DNA from: Gordionus sp. m RMFG-2023
Lineage: Eukaryota > Nematomorpha > Gordioida > Chordodea > Parachordodidae
DNA: 64,000 bases
NCBI RefSeq assembly: GCF_954871325.1
Contig: NC_088779.1
Coordinates: 25,840,869 to 25,904,868 of the forward strand
Direction: 5' to 3'
Shown here one piece after another: positions 34,381 through 46,000 of the stretch (its first letter is position 1; each line of letters begins with the position of its first letter). Both the position numbers and the translations under genes were made by a program. The notes beneath the pieces are model-generated. The model was not told where the DNA came from and did no database searches. It saw only the letters and a list, made by a program, of their open reading frames with translations.

Positions 34381-36620
34381 TTCTTAATTTTAAGTATGAC
34401 ATGTTCATTCTTAATTTTAAGTATGACATGTTCTATGGTTTAACTATCCCCTATATTAATTTAAATGTATTGATAAATTAATAAAATAGGAAAAAAATTC
34501 CCAAATAAAATATTTAAAATTTTAAGAAGCAAAATAAAAAATTCGATTTCTCAATAAAATCCTAATTTATAAATTTATATTAAAATATAAAAATATTAAT
34601 TTGAAAATTTTATAAAGTCTACATATAATCTAATAAGGTTGTAATATTATAGATTCTTAATCTTAAGTATGACATGTTCTATGGTTTACTATCCCCTATA
34701 TTAATTTAAATGTATTGATAAATTAATAAAATAGGAGAAAAATTCCCAAATAAAATATTTAAAATTTTAAGAAGCAAAATAAAAAATTCGTAAAATTTCT
34801 CAATAAAATCCTAATTTTTAAATTTATATTAAAATATAAAAATATTAATTTGAAAATTTTATAAAGTCTACATATAATCTAATAAGGTTGTAATATTATA
34901 AATTCTTAATCATAAGTATGACATGTTCTATGGTTTAACTATCCCAAATTTATATTAAAATATAAAAATATTAATTTGAAAATTTTATAAAGTCTACATA
35001 TAATCTAATAAGGTTGTAATATTATAGATTCTTAATCTTAAGTATGACATGTTCTATGGTTTACTATCCCCTATATTAATTTAAATGTATTGATAAATTA
35101 ATAAAATAGGAAAAAAATTCCCAAATAAAATATTTAAAATTTTAAGAAGCAAAATAAAAAATTCGATTTCTCAGTAAAATCCTAATTTTTAAATTTATAT
35201 TAAAATATAAAAATATTAATTTGAAAATTTTATAAAGTCTACATATAATTTAATAAGGTTGTAATATTATAGATTCCTAATTTTAAGTATGACAGGTTTA
35301 ACTATCCCCTATATTAATTTAAATGTATTGATAAATTAATAAAATAGGAAAAAAATTCACAAATAATATATTTAAAATTTTAAGAAGCAAAATAAAAAAT
35401 TCGTAAAATTTCTCAATAAAATCCTAATTTTTAAATTTATATTAAAATATAAAAATATTAATTTGAAAATTTTATAAAGTCTACATATAATCTAATAAGG
35501 TTGTAATATTATAGATTCTTAATCTTAAGTATGACATGTTCTATGGTTTACTATCCCCAATTTTAATTTAAAAATATTGATAAATTAATAAAATAGGAAA
35601 AAAATTCCCAAATAAAATATTTAAAATTTTAAGAAGCAAAATAAAAAATTCATAAAATTTCTCAATAAAATCCTAATTTTTAAATTTATATTAAAATATA
35701 TAAATATTAATTTGAAAATTTTATAAAGTCTACATATAATCTAATAAGGTTGTAATATTATAGATTCTTAATCTTAAGTATAACATGTTCTATGGTTTAA
35801 CTATCCCCTATATTAATTTAAATGTATTGATAAATTAATAAAATAGGAAAAAAATTCCCAAATAAAATATTTAAAATTTTAAGAAGCAAAATAAAAAATT
35901 CGTAAAATTTCTCAATAAAATCTTAATTTTTAAATTTATATTAAAATATAAAAATATTAATTTGAAAATTTTATAAAGTCTACATATAATCTAATAAGGT
36001 TGTAATATTATAGATTCTTAATCTTAAGTATGACATGTTCTATGGTTTAACTATCCCCTATATTAATTTAAATGTATTGATAAATTAATAAAATAGGAAA
36101 AAAATTCCCAAATAAAATATTTAAAATTTTAAGAAGCAAAATAAAAAATTCGTAAAATTTCTCAATAAAATCTTAATTTTTAAATTTATATTAAAATATA
36201 AAAATATTAATTTGAAAATTTTATAAAGTCTACATATAATTTAATAAGGTTGTAATATTATAGATTCTTAATTTTAAGTATGACATGTTCTATGGTTTAA
36301 CTATCCCCTATATTAATTTAAATGTATTGATAAATTAATAAAATAGGAAAAAAATTCCCAAATAAAATATTTAAAATTTTAAGAAGCAAAATAAAAAATT
36401 CGTAAAATTTCTCAATAAAATCCTAATTTTTAATTTATATTTAAATATAAAAATATTAATTTGAAAATTTTATAAAGTCTACATATAATCTAATAAGGTT
36501 GTAATATTATAGATTCTTAATCTTAAGTATGACATGTTCTATGGTTTAACTATCCACTATATTAATTTAAATGTATTGATAAATTAATAAAATAGGAAAA
36601 AAATTCCCAAATATAATATA
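34381..36620. repeat. Satellite array, 250-bp unit, about 9 copies
   Basis: Recurring landmarks are AAGTATGACATGTTCTATGG, TAACTATCCCCTATATTAAT and GTCTACATATAATCTAATAA at roughly 245-250 base steps (34,424; 34,667; 34,915; 35,040; 35,285; 35,528; 35,777; 36,027; 36,277; 36,527). One short interval (34,915 to 35,040) is a partial unit. Copies differ by few bases. The unit is more than 85% A/T and not coding. It lies wholly inside the MULE. Confidence 0.95.
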
Positions 36621-36639
36621 AAAAATTTTTGAGAAACAA

Positions 36640-36815
36640 AATAAAAAAAAAATTCCTAAAGTTTACACTAAATGAGTCAAAAAAAATAAAATTTTTTAAA
36701 ATCCTTAAAAATCTAAAAAAAATTAAAAAATTGACTAAACTGAGATCACATCATAACTCCAAAAATAATGATGAAAACTTAAATTTTTTTTCATTTTATG
36801 TTTATATAATATAGT
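36640..36815 (+). repeat. Isolated copy of the 150-bp unit
   Basis: A single diverged unit (TTTACACTAAATGAGTC, then ACTAAACTGAG, then CATAACTCCAAAAATAATGA) directly after the 250-bp array. Confidence 0.85.
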
Positions 36816-37755
36816 TTAAACAATATTTCTCCATTTCTTATTAAAAAATTTACCTTAATAATTTGATATTTTAGGTTATCAGTTAAAAATAAAGTTGATT
36901 TTTGTAGAACAAATTTTAAATTAATTTTAAATTTATATTTAGAGAGTACATGTTAATCAAATCATATCAATAATTATAATAAAAAAGATATAATCCAAAA
37001 ATTAAAGTCTTATGAGAAAAAAGAATTAAATTTTAGTCAAAAAAATTTTCAAAATAAATTTAAATTAAAATATAAATATAAATATAATTTTTTTTTTACT
37101 TTATGAAGAATATTTATAAGAATAAATAATTGCTAAGGTAGTAGCTATATATATATATAGTATCGTGATATACAAGTAAAAAAATAAATATTAAAAAAAT
37201 TAATTATAACAATATAAATTTTTCCCATATCTGTAAACAATATTTTTACATTGATGAATAAAATATTATGTAAGTATACAATAATATTTCAAGTACCGTT
37301 TTATGTAATGTAATAATAATAGTAATTTTATTATAAAATTGTTACCTTTTTAAAACTTGAAAATTTGAAACTAATTATAAAAAATAATTTTGCATGTTTT
37401 TAAAATAATTGAAGTCTCACTTCCGTTTTTATATTTAATTTATACAACTAAATTTATTTAATATATAGCCACAGGTGTGCAACATAATGTAAGACGGAGT
37501 TTAATCTCAACTAAATTACAATTAGACCTGAACCAATTGAACGACCCTTCATATACTAATTTTCCCATGATACAAAATAATAAAAAAAGAAAATTGGTTA
37601 TTTTTAAAATAGGATAAGTGAATAAGAAGTTTGGAATATGACATAAGTAACCTTTGAGTTGAATTCGTTATCCTTAGTCCTTGATTAACACTATTGCAAG
37701 GTAAAAATTATAAAATTGTGATAGGTTTTTCCAATATTTTTGAAATTGATTAATA
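36816..37755. other. AT-rich MULE interior, no gene seen
   Basis: No frame, repeat or RNA gene was recognised. Confidence 0.5.
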
Positions 37756-38563
37756 GGGGAGACTGGGGTTAGGTAAACCCCGAGGCTTGGCGAACCACTT
37801 AATCTCATTTTAAAAATAAATACACCAGAAGGTTAAAATTTTATCCTAATATAGATTTTATTAGTTTACATCTATAGACAAAAAATCTTTTAAAATATAT
37901 AATTATTAAAAATTTTATTTAAGAAATTAAATTTTATAGCAAAGTTTAAACACTCTTCTATCATTTGGGAAAGTTTTATGATTATTTATTATATCTAGAT
38001 ATTATTTCAATCATAATTTGTCAATTTAGACCTAGCGGGGTTTGCTAAACCATACAAGTCAATTATGGCAGTTAATAATGAAAGAAATTTCAAAATCTTG
38101 AAAAGGCGATTTCATGGCAGTTTTATGATTGGTATTTAGAATTTATGGTAAGAAATCATAATCTCTCCTTAAGATCCTTATTTTTTTATGTCCAAAATAT
38201 TTATTAAATTAACCAAAATTAAGTTTCAAATGATATTTTGAACAATAAAACAATAAAATTACTTTATGCGTATCATTATTAATAAATAAAAATGCATTTC
38301 AATTTATTAGGTCCTTAGAAAACAAATGGTTTAGTTAGCCCCTTGTAGTAGTTTGCCTCACCCCGCTATTGGGGCTTGTTACACAAAATTTTCACTTTTA
38401 CAAAAAATAAAATTAAAAAAAAAAGATTATATTCTAAAAATTTTTTATAAGGCACCTGAGTATAGTTTTAGGTATCTAATTATATATTATTTTATATATT
38501 ATCTAAAAAAACCAGAGCTACAGCCAATTTTGTAAAAATCGGTTTGACTAACCCCGTCTCCCC
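37756..38563. mobile_element. 808-bp MITE with GGGGAGAC ends, TA duplication
   Basis: Left end GGGGAGACTGGGGTTAGGTA, right end (minus reading) GGGGAGACGGGGTTAGTCAA, each flanked by TA (37,754-37,755 and 38,564-38,565). A TA target fits Tc1/mariner-type transposition but is only two bases. GGGGTTTGCTAAACC-like palindromic motifs recur inside. A diverged relative lies at about 5,665-5,775. No transposase. Confidence 0.75.
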
Positions 38564-38939
38564 TATATTTTAAATAATTATCCATCTTTCTGGCGTTTAT
38601 GCTTATTTTTAAGATTAATTATGTGCAAGAAATAGTCGTTCTAATCTTTTTATGAAAATTTATAATGAGTTTCTTTTTATCTTAATTTTTTTTATAAAAT
38701 TATATTTAATAAAATTTGTGGAGGATTGCTATTTCTAACTTGTTTAAAGATTGTATTATTATATATTATCAAATCTTTATTTATCTATATGACGAACATC
38801 TATAAGACATAAATACGCAACGGTCTTTTTTAACCAATGAATACCCAACGGCCCTTTTAAGGGCCCCTAAATTTTAATTGAAGTAAACTACTTTTCCGTT
38901 TCCAACTATAAAAAAAGGCATTTATTTATATTTATATAA

Positions 38940-41900
38940 GTTAGTTTACACCAAATGAGTCAAACAAAATAAAATATTTTTAAAATCCCAAAAATATAAA
39001 AAAAAAATTGACTAAACTGAGAATTCACATCATAACTCCAAAAATAATGATGGAAATTTAAAAATTTTTTCATTTTATGTTTATATATGTTAGTTTACAC
39101 CAAATGAGTAAAAAAATAATAAAATATTTTTTAAATCCCAAAAATCTAAAAAAAAATTAAAAAATTGACTAAACTGAGAATCCGCATCATAACTCCAAAA
39201 ATAATGACGTAAACTTGAAAATTTTTTCATTTTATGTTTATATATATTAGTTTACACCAAATGAGTCAAACAAAATAAAATATTTTTAAAATCCCAAAAA
39301 TCTAAAAAAAAATTGACTAAACTGAGAATTCACATCATAACTCCAAAAATAATGATGGAAATTTAAAAATTTTTTCATTTTATGTTTATATATGTTAGTT
39401 TACACCAAATGAGTAAAAAAATAATAAAATATTTTTTAAATCCCAAAAATCTAAAAAAAAATTAAAAAATTGACTAAACTGAGAGTCAAACAAAATAAAA
39501 TATTTTTAAAATCCCAAAAATCTAAAAAAAAATTGACTAAACTGAGAATTCACATCATAACTCCAAAAATAATGATGGAAACTTAAAAATTTTTTCATTT
39601 TATGTTTATATATGTTAGTTTACACCAAATGAGTCAAAAAATTATAAAAAAATTTAAAATTCCAAAATCTAAAAAAAAAATTAAAAATTGACTAAACTGA
39701 GAATCCGCATCATAACTCCAAAAATAATGACGTAAATTTAAAAATTTTTACATTTTATGTTTATATATGTTAGTTTACACCAAATGAGTCAAAAATTATA
39801 AAAAAATTTAAAATTCCAAAATCTAAAAAAAAAATTAAAAATTGACTAAACTGAGAATCCGCATCATAACTCCAAAAATAATGATGGAAACTTAAAAATT
39901 TTTTCATTTTATGTTTATATATATTAGTTTACACCAAATGAGTCAAACAAAATAAAATATTTTTAAAATCCCAAAAATCTAAAAAAAAATTGACTAAACT
40001 GAGAATTCACATCATAACTCCAAAAATAATGATGGAAACTTAAAAATTTTTTCATTTTATGTTTATATATGTTACTTTACACCAAATGAGTCAAAAATTA
40101 TAAAAAAATTTAAAATTCCAAAATCTAAAAAAAAAATTAAAAATTGACTAAACTGAGAATCCGCATCATAACTCCAAAAATAATGACGTAAATTTAAAAA
40201 TTTTTTCATTTTATGTTTATATATGTTAGTTTACACCAAATGAGTCAAAAAATATAATATTTTAAAAATCCCAAAAATTAAAAAAAAAAATTAAAAAATT
40301 GACTAAACTGAGAATCCGCATCATAACTCCAAAAATAATGATGGAAACTTAAAAATTTTTTCATTTTATGTTTATATATATTAGTTTACACCAAATGAGT
40401 CAATAAAAATAAAATATTTTTTAAATCCCAAAAATCTAAAAAAAATTAAAAAATTGACTAAACTGAGATTCCGCATCATAACTCCAAAAATAATGATGGA
40501 AACTTAAAAATTTTTTCATTTTTAGTTTACACCAAATGAGTCAAAAAAAATAAAATATTTTTAAAATCCTAAAAATTTTAAAAAAAATTAAAAAATTGAC
40601 CAAGAATCCACATAACTCCAAAAATAATGATGGAAACTTAAAATTTTTTTCATTTTATGTTTATATATGTTTTTTACACCAAATGAGTCAAAAAATAAAA
40701 TATTTTTAAAATCCCAAAAATCTAAAAAAAAATGACTAAACTGAGAATCCGCATCATAACTCCAAAAATAATGATGGAAACTTAAAAAATTTTCATTTTA
40801 TGTTTAAATAAGTTAGTTTACACCAAATCAGTGAAAAAAAATAAAATATTTTTAAAATCCCAAAAATTTTAAAAAAAATTAAAAAATTGACTAAACTGAG
40901 AATGCATCATAACTCCAAAAATAATGATGGAAACTTAAAAATTTTTTCATTTTTAGTTTACACCAAATGAGTCAAAAAAAATAAAATATTTTTAAAATCC
41001 TAAAAATTTAAAAAAAAATTAAAAAATTGACTAAGAATCCACATAACTCCTAAAATAATGATGGAAACTTAAAATTTTTTTCATTTTATGTTTATATATG
41101 TTAGTTTACACCAAATGAGTCAAAAAATAAAATATTTTTAAAATCCCAAAAATCTAAAAAAAAAATTGACTAAACTGAGAATCCGCATCATAACTCCAAA
41201 AATAATGATGGAAACTTAAAAATTTTTTCATTTTATGTTTAAATAAGTTAGTTTACACCAAATCAGTGAAAAAAAAATAAAATATTTTTAAAATCCCAAA
41301 AATTTTAAAAAAAAATTAAAAAATTGACTAAACTGAGAATCCGCATCATAACTCCAAAAATAATGATGGAAACTTAAAAAATTTTTCATTTTTAGTTTAC
41401 ACCAAATGAGTCAAAAAAAATAAAATATTTTTAAAATCCTAAAAATTTAAAAAAAAATTAAAAAATTGACTAAGAATCCACATAACTCCTAAAATAATGA
41501 TGGAAACTTAAAATTTTTTTCATTTTATGTTTATATATGTTAGTTTACACCAAATGAGTCAAAAAATAAAATATTTTTAAAATCCCAAAAATCTAAAAAA
41601 AAAATTGACTAAACTGAGAATCCGCATCATAACTCCAAAAATAATGATGGAAACTTAAAAATTTTTTCATTTTATGTTTAAATAAGTTAGTTTACACCAA
41701 ATCAGTGAAAAAAAAATAAAATATTTTTAAAATCCCAAAAATTTTAAAAAAAAATTAAAAAATTGACTAAACTGAGAATCCGCATCATAACTCCAAAAAT
41801 AATGATGGAAACTTAAAAAATTTTTCATTTTTAGTTTACACCAAATGAGTCAAAAAAAATAAAATATTTTTAAAATCCTAAAAATTTAAAAAAAAATTAA

Positions 41901-42290
41901 AAAATTGACTAAGAATCCACATAACTCCTAAAATAATGATGGAAACTTAAAATTTTTTTCATTTTATGTTTATATATGTTAGTTTACACCAAATGAGTCA
42001 AAAAATAAAATATTTTTAAAATCCCAAAAATCTAAAAAAAAAATTGACTAAACTGAGAATCCGCATCATAACTCCAAAAATAATGATGGAAACTTAAAAA
42101 TTTTTTCATTTTATGTTTAAATAAGTTAGTTTACACCAAATCAGTGAAAAAAAAATAAAATATTTTTAAAATCCCAAAAATTTTAAAAAAAATTAAAAAA
42201 TTGACTAAACTGAGAATCCGCATCATAACTCCAAAAATAATGATGGAAACTTAAGATTTTTTCATTTTATGTTTATATAAGTTGGTACCA
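38940..42290 (+). repeat. 150-bp tandem array in the right MULE end, more than 20 copies
   Basis: The unit is TTAGTTTACACCAAATGAGT, an A-rich spacer, AAAAATTGACTAAACTGAGA, then ATCCGCATCATAACTCCAAA and AATAATGATGGAAACTTAAA. It repeats about every 145-155 bases, with some shorter variants from about 40,500. Three consecutive copies from about 40,960 to 42,120 form a higher-order block of about 430 bp that itself repeats. The motif GTAACTAAACTGAGAA of the MULE terminus is also part of the unit, so the array probably grew out of the terminus. Confidence 0.95.
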
Positions 42291-43004
42291 AATCAATTAA
42301 TCCAGAGCGAAGATTAAAATTTTAATTATTTACGCCATCTTGCGGAATTTTATTTATGATACATAAAATTATTATGGGTGTTATCTTTTCTATATAATAG
42401 ATCTGTTCTATACATATTATAAATTTATGGACTACAAAATCTTCTATATTCTAATTTATACATTTAAATAATTTTAATTTTGGATAGATTTTATTTTTAC
42501 TTTAAAAACATTTTATTTATATATTTAAAAATAATTGATATCTGATAACTGATAAACACAAGGAAGGCAGGTATTAAAAAAGTAGAAAAAGTTTAATTTA
42601 TTTATTAACTTCTTTTATTTCAAAAATTACAACTGATAAACTTACAATTTTTACTTATATTTACATGTTAACGTTAATATAAAGAAAAGATTTTTACAAA
42701 AAGTAAAAGTAAAAATATTCAAATTATAGGTTATCAAAAATAAAGAAATGTATTTTACAAAAGGTCATAAGTCATAAAGTAAAAGTATTCAAATTATATA
42801 TTAAATTATATATTAACAACAATAACAATAAAATAAAAATAAATTTTACCTGTCAATTTCAGTTTACCTGTCAATTCTCAGTTTACCTGTCAATTCTCAG
42901 TTTACATGTTAATTCTCAGTTTAGTTACACCGAAAACATGTGTAAAATTTGTGAATGGTAATATAATTTTATTATTTTTATTATTGGGATAACTATAGTC
43001 TAAG

Positions 43005-46000
43005 GAGATTCTTGTAAAATTAAATGATAATTTAAATGCTGCAAGCTTTAAATATTTTTTGAAAAGTTTGAAAGAAATATATAAAACTCACATGTAAATA
43101 AAAATTTTTGAATTATGTATTATATTATCTTCAAGAATTCAACAATATCCTAAAGAATTGAAAGACATTTTATATGCAATTAATTTTGACTCAGATATTC
43201 AGCATATTGAAGTAATTTTACCCACTTTCTATATCTACTGCTACTTAATTTTAGATTGAAAGTATCAAAAAATTTATAAACACAGGAGGAACATTCATAT
43301 GCTTTATAAATGGGCAAAATAATTATAAAGAAAACAATCTGACTAAATTAATTAATTATTTTGGTATAAATTTAAAAAATAGTGAAGACAATTATGAAAA
43401 TGTAATATCATTGGTTGCAAATAAAAATCTGCATCCTAGAGAAGCAGTGATTCATTATAATAAAAACATGTAAGATTTATAAATAATTATAATTTTATAA
43501 AAAAAAATTCTGAGGAGGTTGGATTGAAAATCAATAGTTTTTGACTTGGAATTCATCATTATTTAAAATTTTTATATATTAAGTATACATAATATTTATA
43601 TTTTTAGTGATAGATGTTTCAACGAATCAAACCCTGACATAGAAAATAGTGAACCAGATGAAATACAGTATATGATATTCATAACTTTTTAATACTTTTC
43701 TAATTATTATACCAAACTGGATATTAAATTTATAAAATCAGGAAAGAAATATGTATTATGTACCTGATAATAAGTTTTATGATAACTTTAATGACATAAC
43801 TTGAACTTTTGCTAAAAGCAAGATCTATATGCTTGCTTACTAAAATAATCCTTGCAATACACATAAATTTTTATGGTATTCTTTGTATCACACTGCTTAT
43901 ATCACTTTCAAAATATTTTGTATGCCCTCTTGGTTTTTTCCCAATAGTTTTATTGTCTCCAAATTACAACTTGTATTTTGGTTATAGTTCTTGTAGGGGT
44001 GATCCCAATCCTTTAATATTAACTGTTAAATATTTTAAGGAATTGTTGGCCTAAGGTAGTTTTAATTGATTTAGGAATAACTGATCATATTAAATGTAAG
44101 TTATTAATAGAATTAAAATTTTTGTGTCTGAAAGGACACTTCCCAAAATTATAGAATTTGGAAATGTGATAAATTATTATTATTGAAATTATCATATTTT
44201 GTCATTTAAAATTTGGATAAAATCAACAGTTATATAGCTGAAATGCAGGTTGGGACTTAGTTAGAAGAGATATTAATTAAATATAGAGTAAACTATTTTA
44301 TAATATAAATATTTCAATTCATGTTCTCCTTTTAATCTTAAGAAATGCAAATTTTTTTTTGTCTCGTTACATTTTAGTTATAGAATTTTAAGGGTGTATA
44401 CTAAAAATATCAAGATTTTCTTTACATTGCCTCCTTAATATTTTTATTATTGGCTATTATTAATCATTTAAATAACATAATAACACAAATAACAATAATT
44501 TCAAGATAAGTGGTATTGGCCAAAAAAGGAGTGCAGTGCAGTGCACCTCTAATTTTTAAAGTTAATTTATAGTGGAGTGTACCAGTGTTGTTAAATAGCT
44601 CGTTGGGTTTATTTTAAAAACGGTCTGATTAAAATTTTAGCCAAATAATATTATGCAAACATGGAAATTTTGCTCATAGATGCTGAAAGATTTCTTCCTC
44701 GATTTGCCAAATCTTGATGCTTACATAATACTATTTTGGTGAAAATCTTAATCGGGCCATGACAACACTAGTGTGCATAGAGTATATATTACATTTACAG
44801 TGTGATGTGAGTAATATTTAAAATAAAAATTGAATTATCAATTGTAAGGTAAAGATATAATTAGCAGTATTTTAGATTGTAAGATAGATTATAAAATAAA
44901 AAAAATATACCAGCAGTGCATAGATGACCGAATCTGATCTTGATGATTTATGAAACAGTTTGGAAACATAGCAGAACCTTTGAAACCAGGCCAAAAAAAC
45001 ATTTCTCTCTTCAGAATTGCCATTTGAAGAAAAAAATATTCACAAATTTTGAATATTTTTACATCGTGGCTAAACCCCCCATTAAGGCAGAGGCCAGACA
45101 GATGGATAATCAAAAAATAATTATTAGGAAGTTAAATTTAGTGAGATTTAATGTGTCTTAATTGAAAAGTTTATTGCATTTTTTCTCCAGATTTTGTATT
45201 TTAAGTCAAATGGGATCCTACATTAAACCTTTTATTTTTTTGTATTTTATAATAAGGATTATTTTAAAAAAATCTTGATTTTTTTTTTGAGTATAAATCT
45301 TTTTAAGATTTTTTAAAAAAAATAAATTTGTGATTTCATTGTGAAAGAATTTTTTAGGCACGGAAATTACAAAATATTTGAGTTTTAACAGGGATGCCAA
45401 CCTTATAGCCAAAAAAAGGGCCAGGTTCTGGTTTAGGGATAGTAATGTTAGGTTTAGGGTTTGGAGAGCATAAAAAAATATTGACCTAATATTAATAATA
45501 TAACTTAATTTTTTTTATATGCCTCATTTAACCAAAAACAAATCATAACATGTTCCAAACATATTTTTAATTTAAAATCTAGAAAAATTGTATTTTACTT
45601 TCTAAAATTGATATAAACAAGCTAAGCAATATATTTTTATTTTATTAGATTAACATTTATAATAAAATATTACAGACAAAATAAACTGAAAATTTTTATA
45701 AACAAGATAAGCAATGTATTTTTATTTATAGCATATTAGATTAACATTTATAATAAAATATTACCCACAAAATAAACTTGAAAATTTTTAAAAATTCGAA
45801 GAAAATGAGAAATGATTCCACCAAAATAAAATCTCTTTTTAGTATTTATAAAATATATTATTTTAGGAAATTTTTTGATTTTTTGATACTTTGAACCCCC
45901 GACTTTTAAAAAGGGTTCGGGTTCACATCTCTGTTTTTTTTAAAAAATATTTGTCATTTGACTAAGTTTTTTTTAAAAAAAATGTTTTTAATTTTATCTT

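Larger units (their letters stand above)
30047..42932 (-). mobile_element. Composite Mutator-like element, 12.9 kb
   Basis: The termini read GGGTATAACTAAACTGAG at the left and, on the minus strand from the right, CGGTGTAACTAAACTGAG. Both continue with AATTAACAKGTAAA. AAAACATG lies on both sides (30,039-30,046 and 42,933-42,940). The inverted ends then agree over hundreds of bases (left 30,047 to about 30,990; right about 38,600-42,932). Shared landmarks include the CCGCTAGATGGCGTAAAT/ACGCCATCTTGCGG region and GTTGGGTATT next to GACCG. The right end is greatly expanded by a tandem repeat. The coding part is a MULE transposase on the minus strand. Long, repeat-filled inverted ends are known in many MULEs; an 8-bp duplication is slightly shorter than their usual 9. 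Confidence 0.85.

Noticed and set aside
36629-36814. 61-residue Lys-rich frame
   Set aside because: Produced by A-runs of the 150-bp repeat unit.
38940-42290. Regular spacing considered as a CRISPR-like array
   Set aside because: The units are contiguous, about 150 bp, with no unique spacers, in a eukaryotic transposon end.
43809-44054. 81-residue plus-strand frame considered as an IFT52 exon
   Set aside because: It does not resemble IFT52, and the true next exon (46,752-46,878) fits in sequence and phase.
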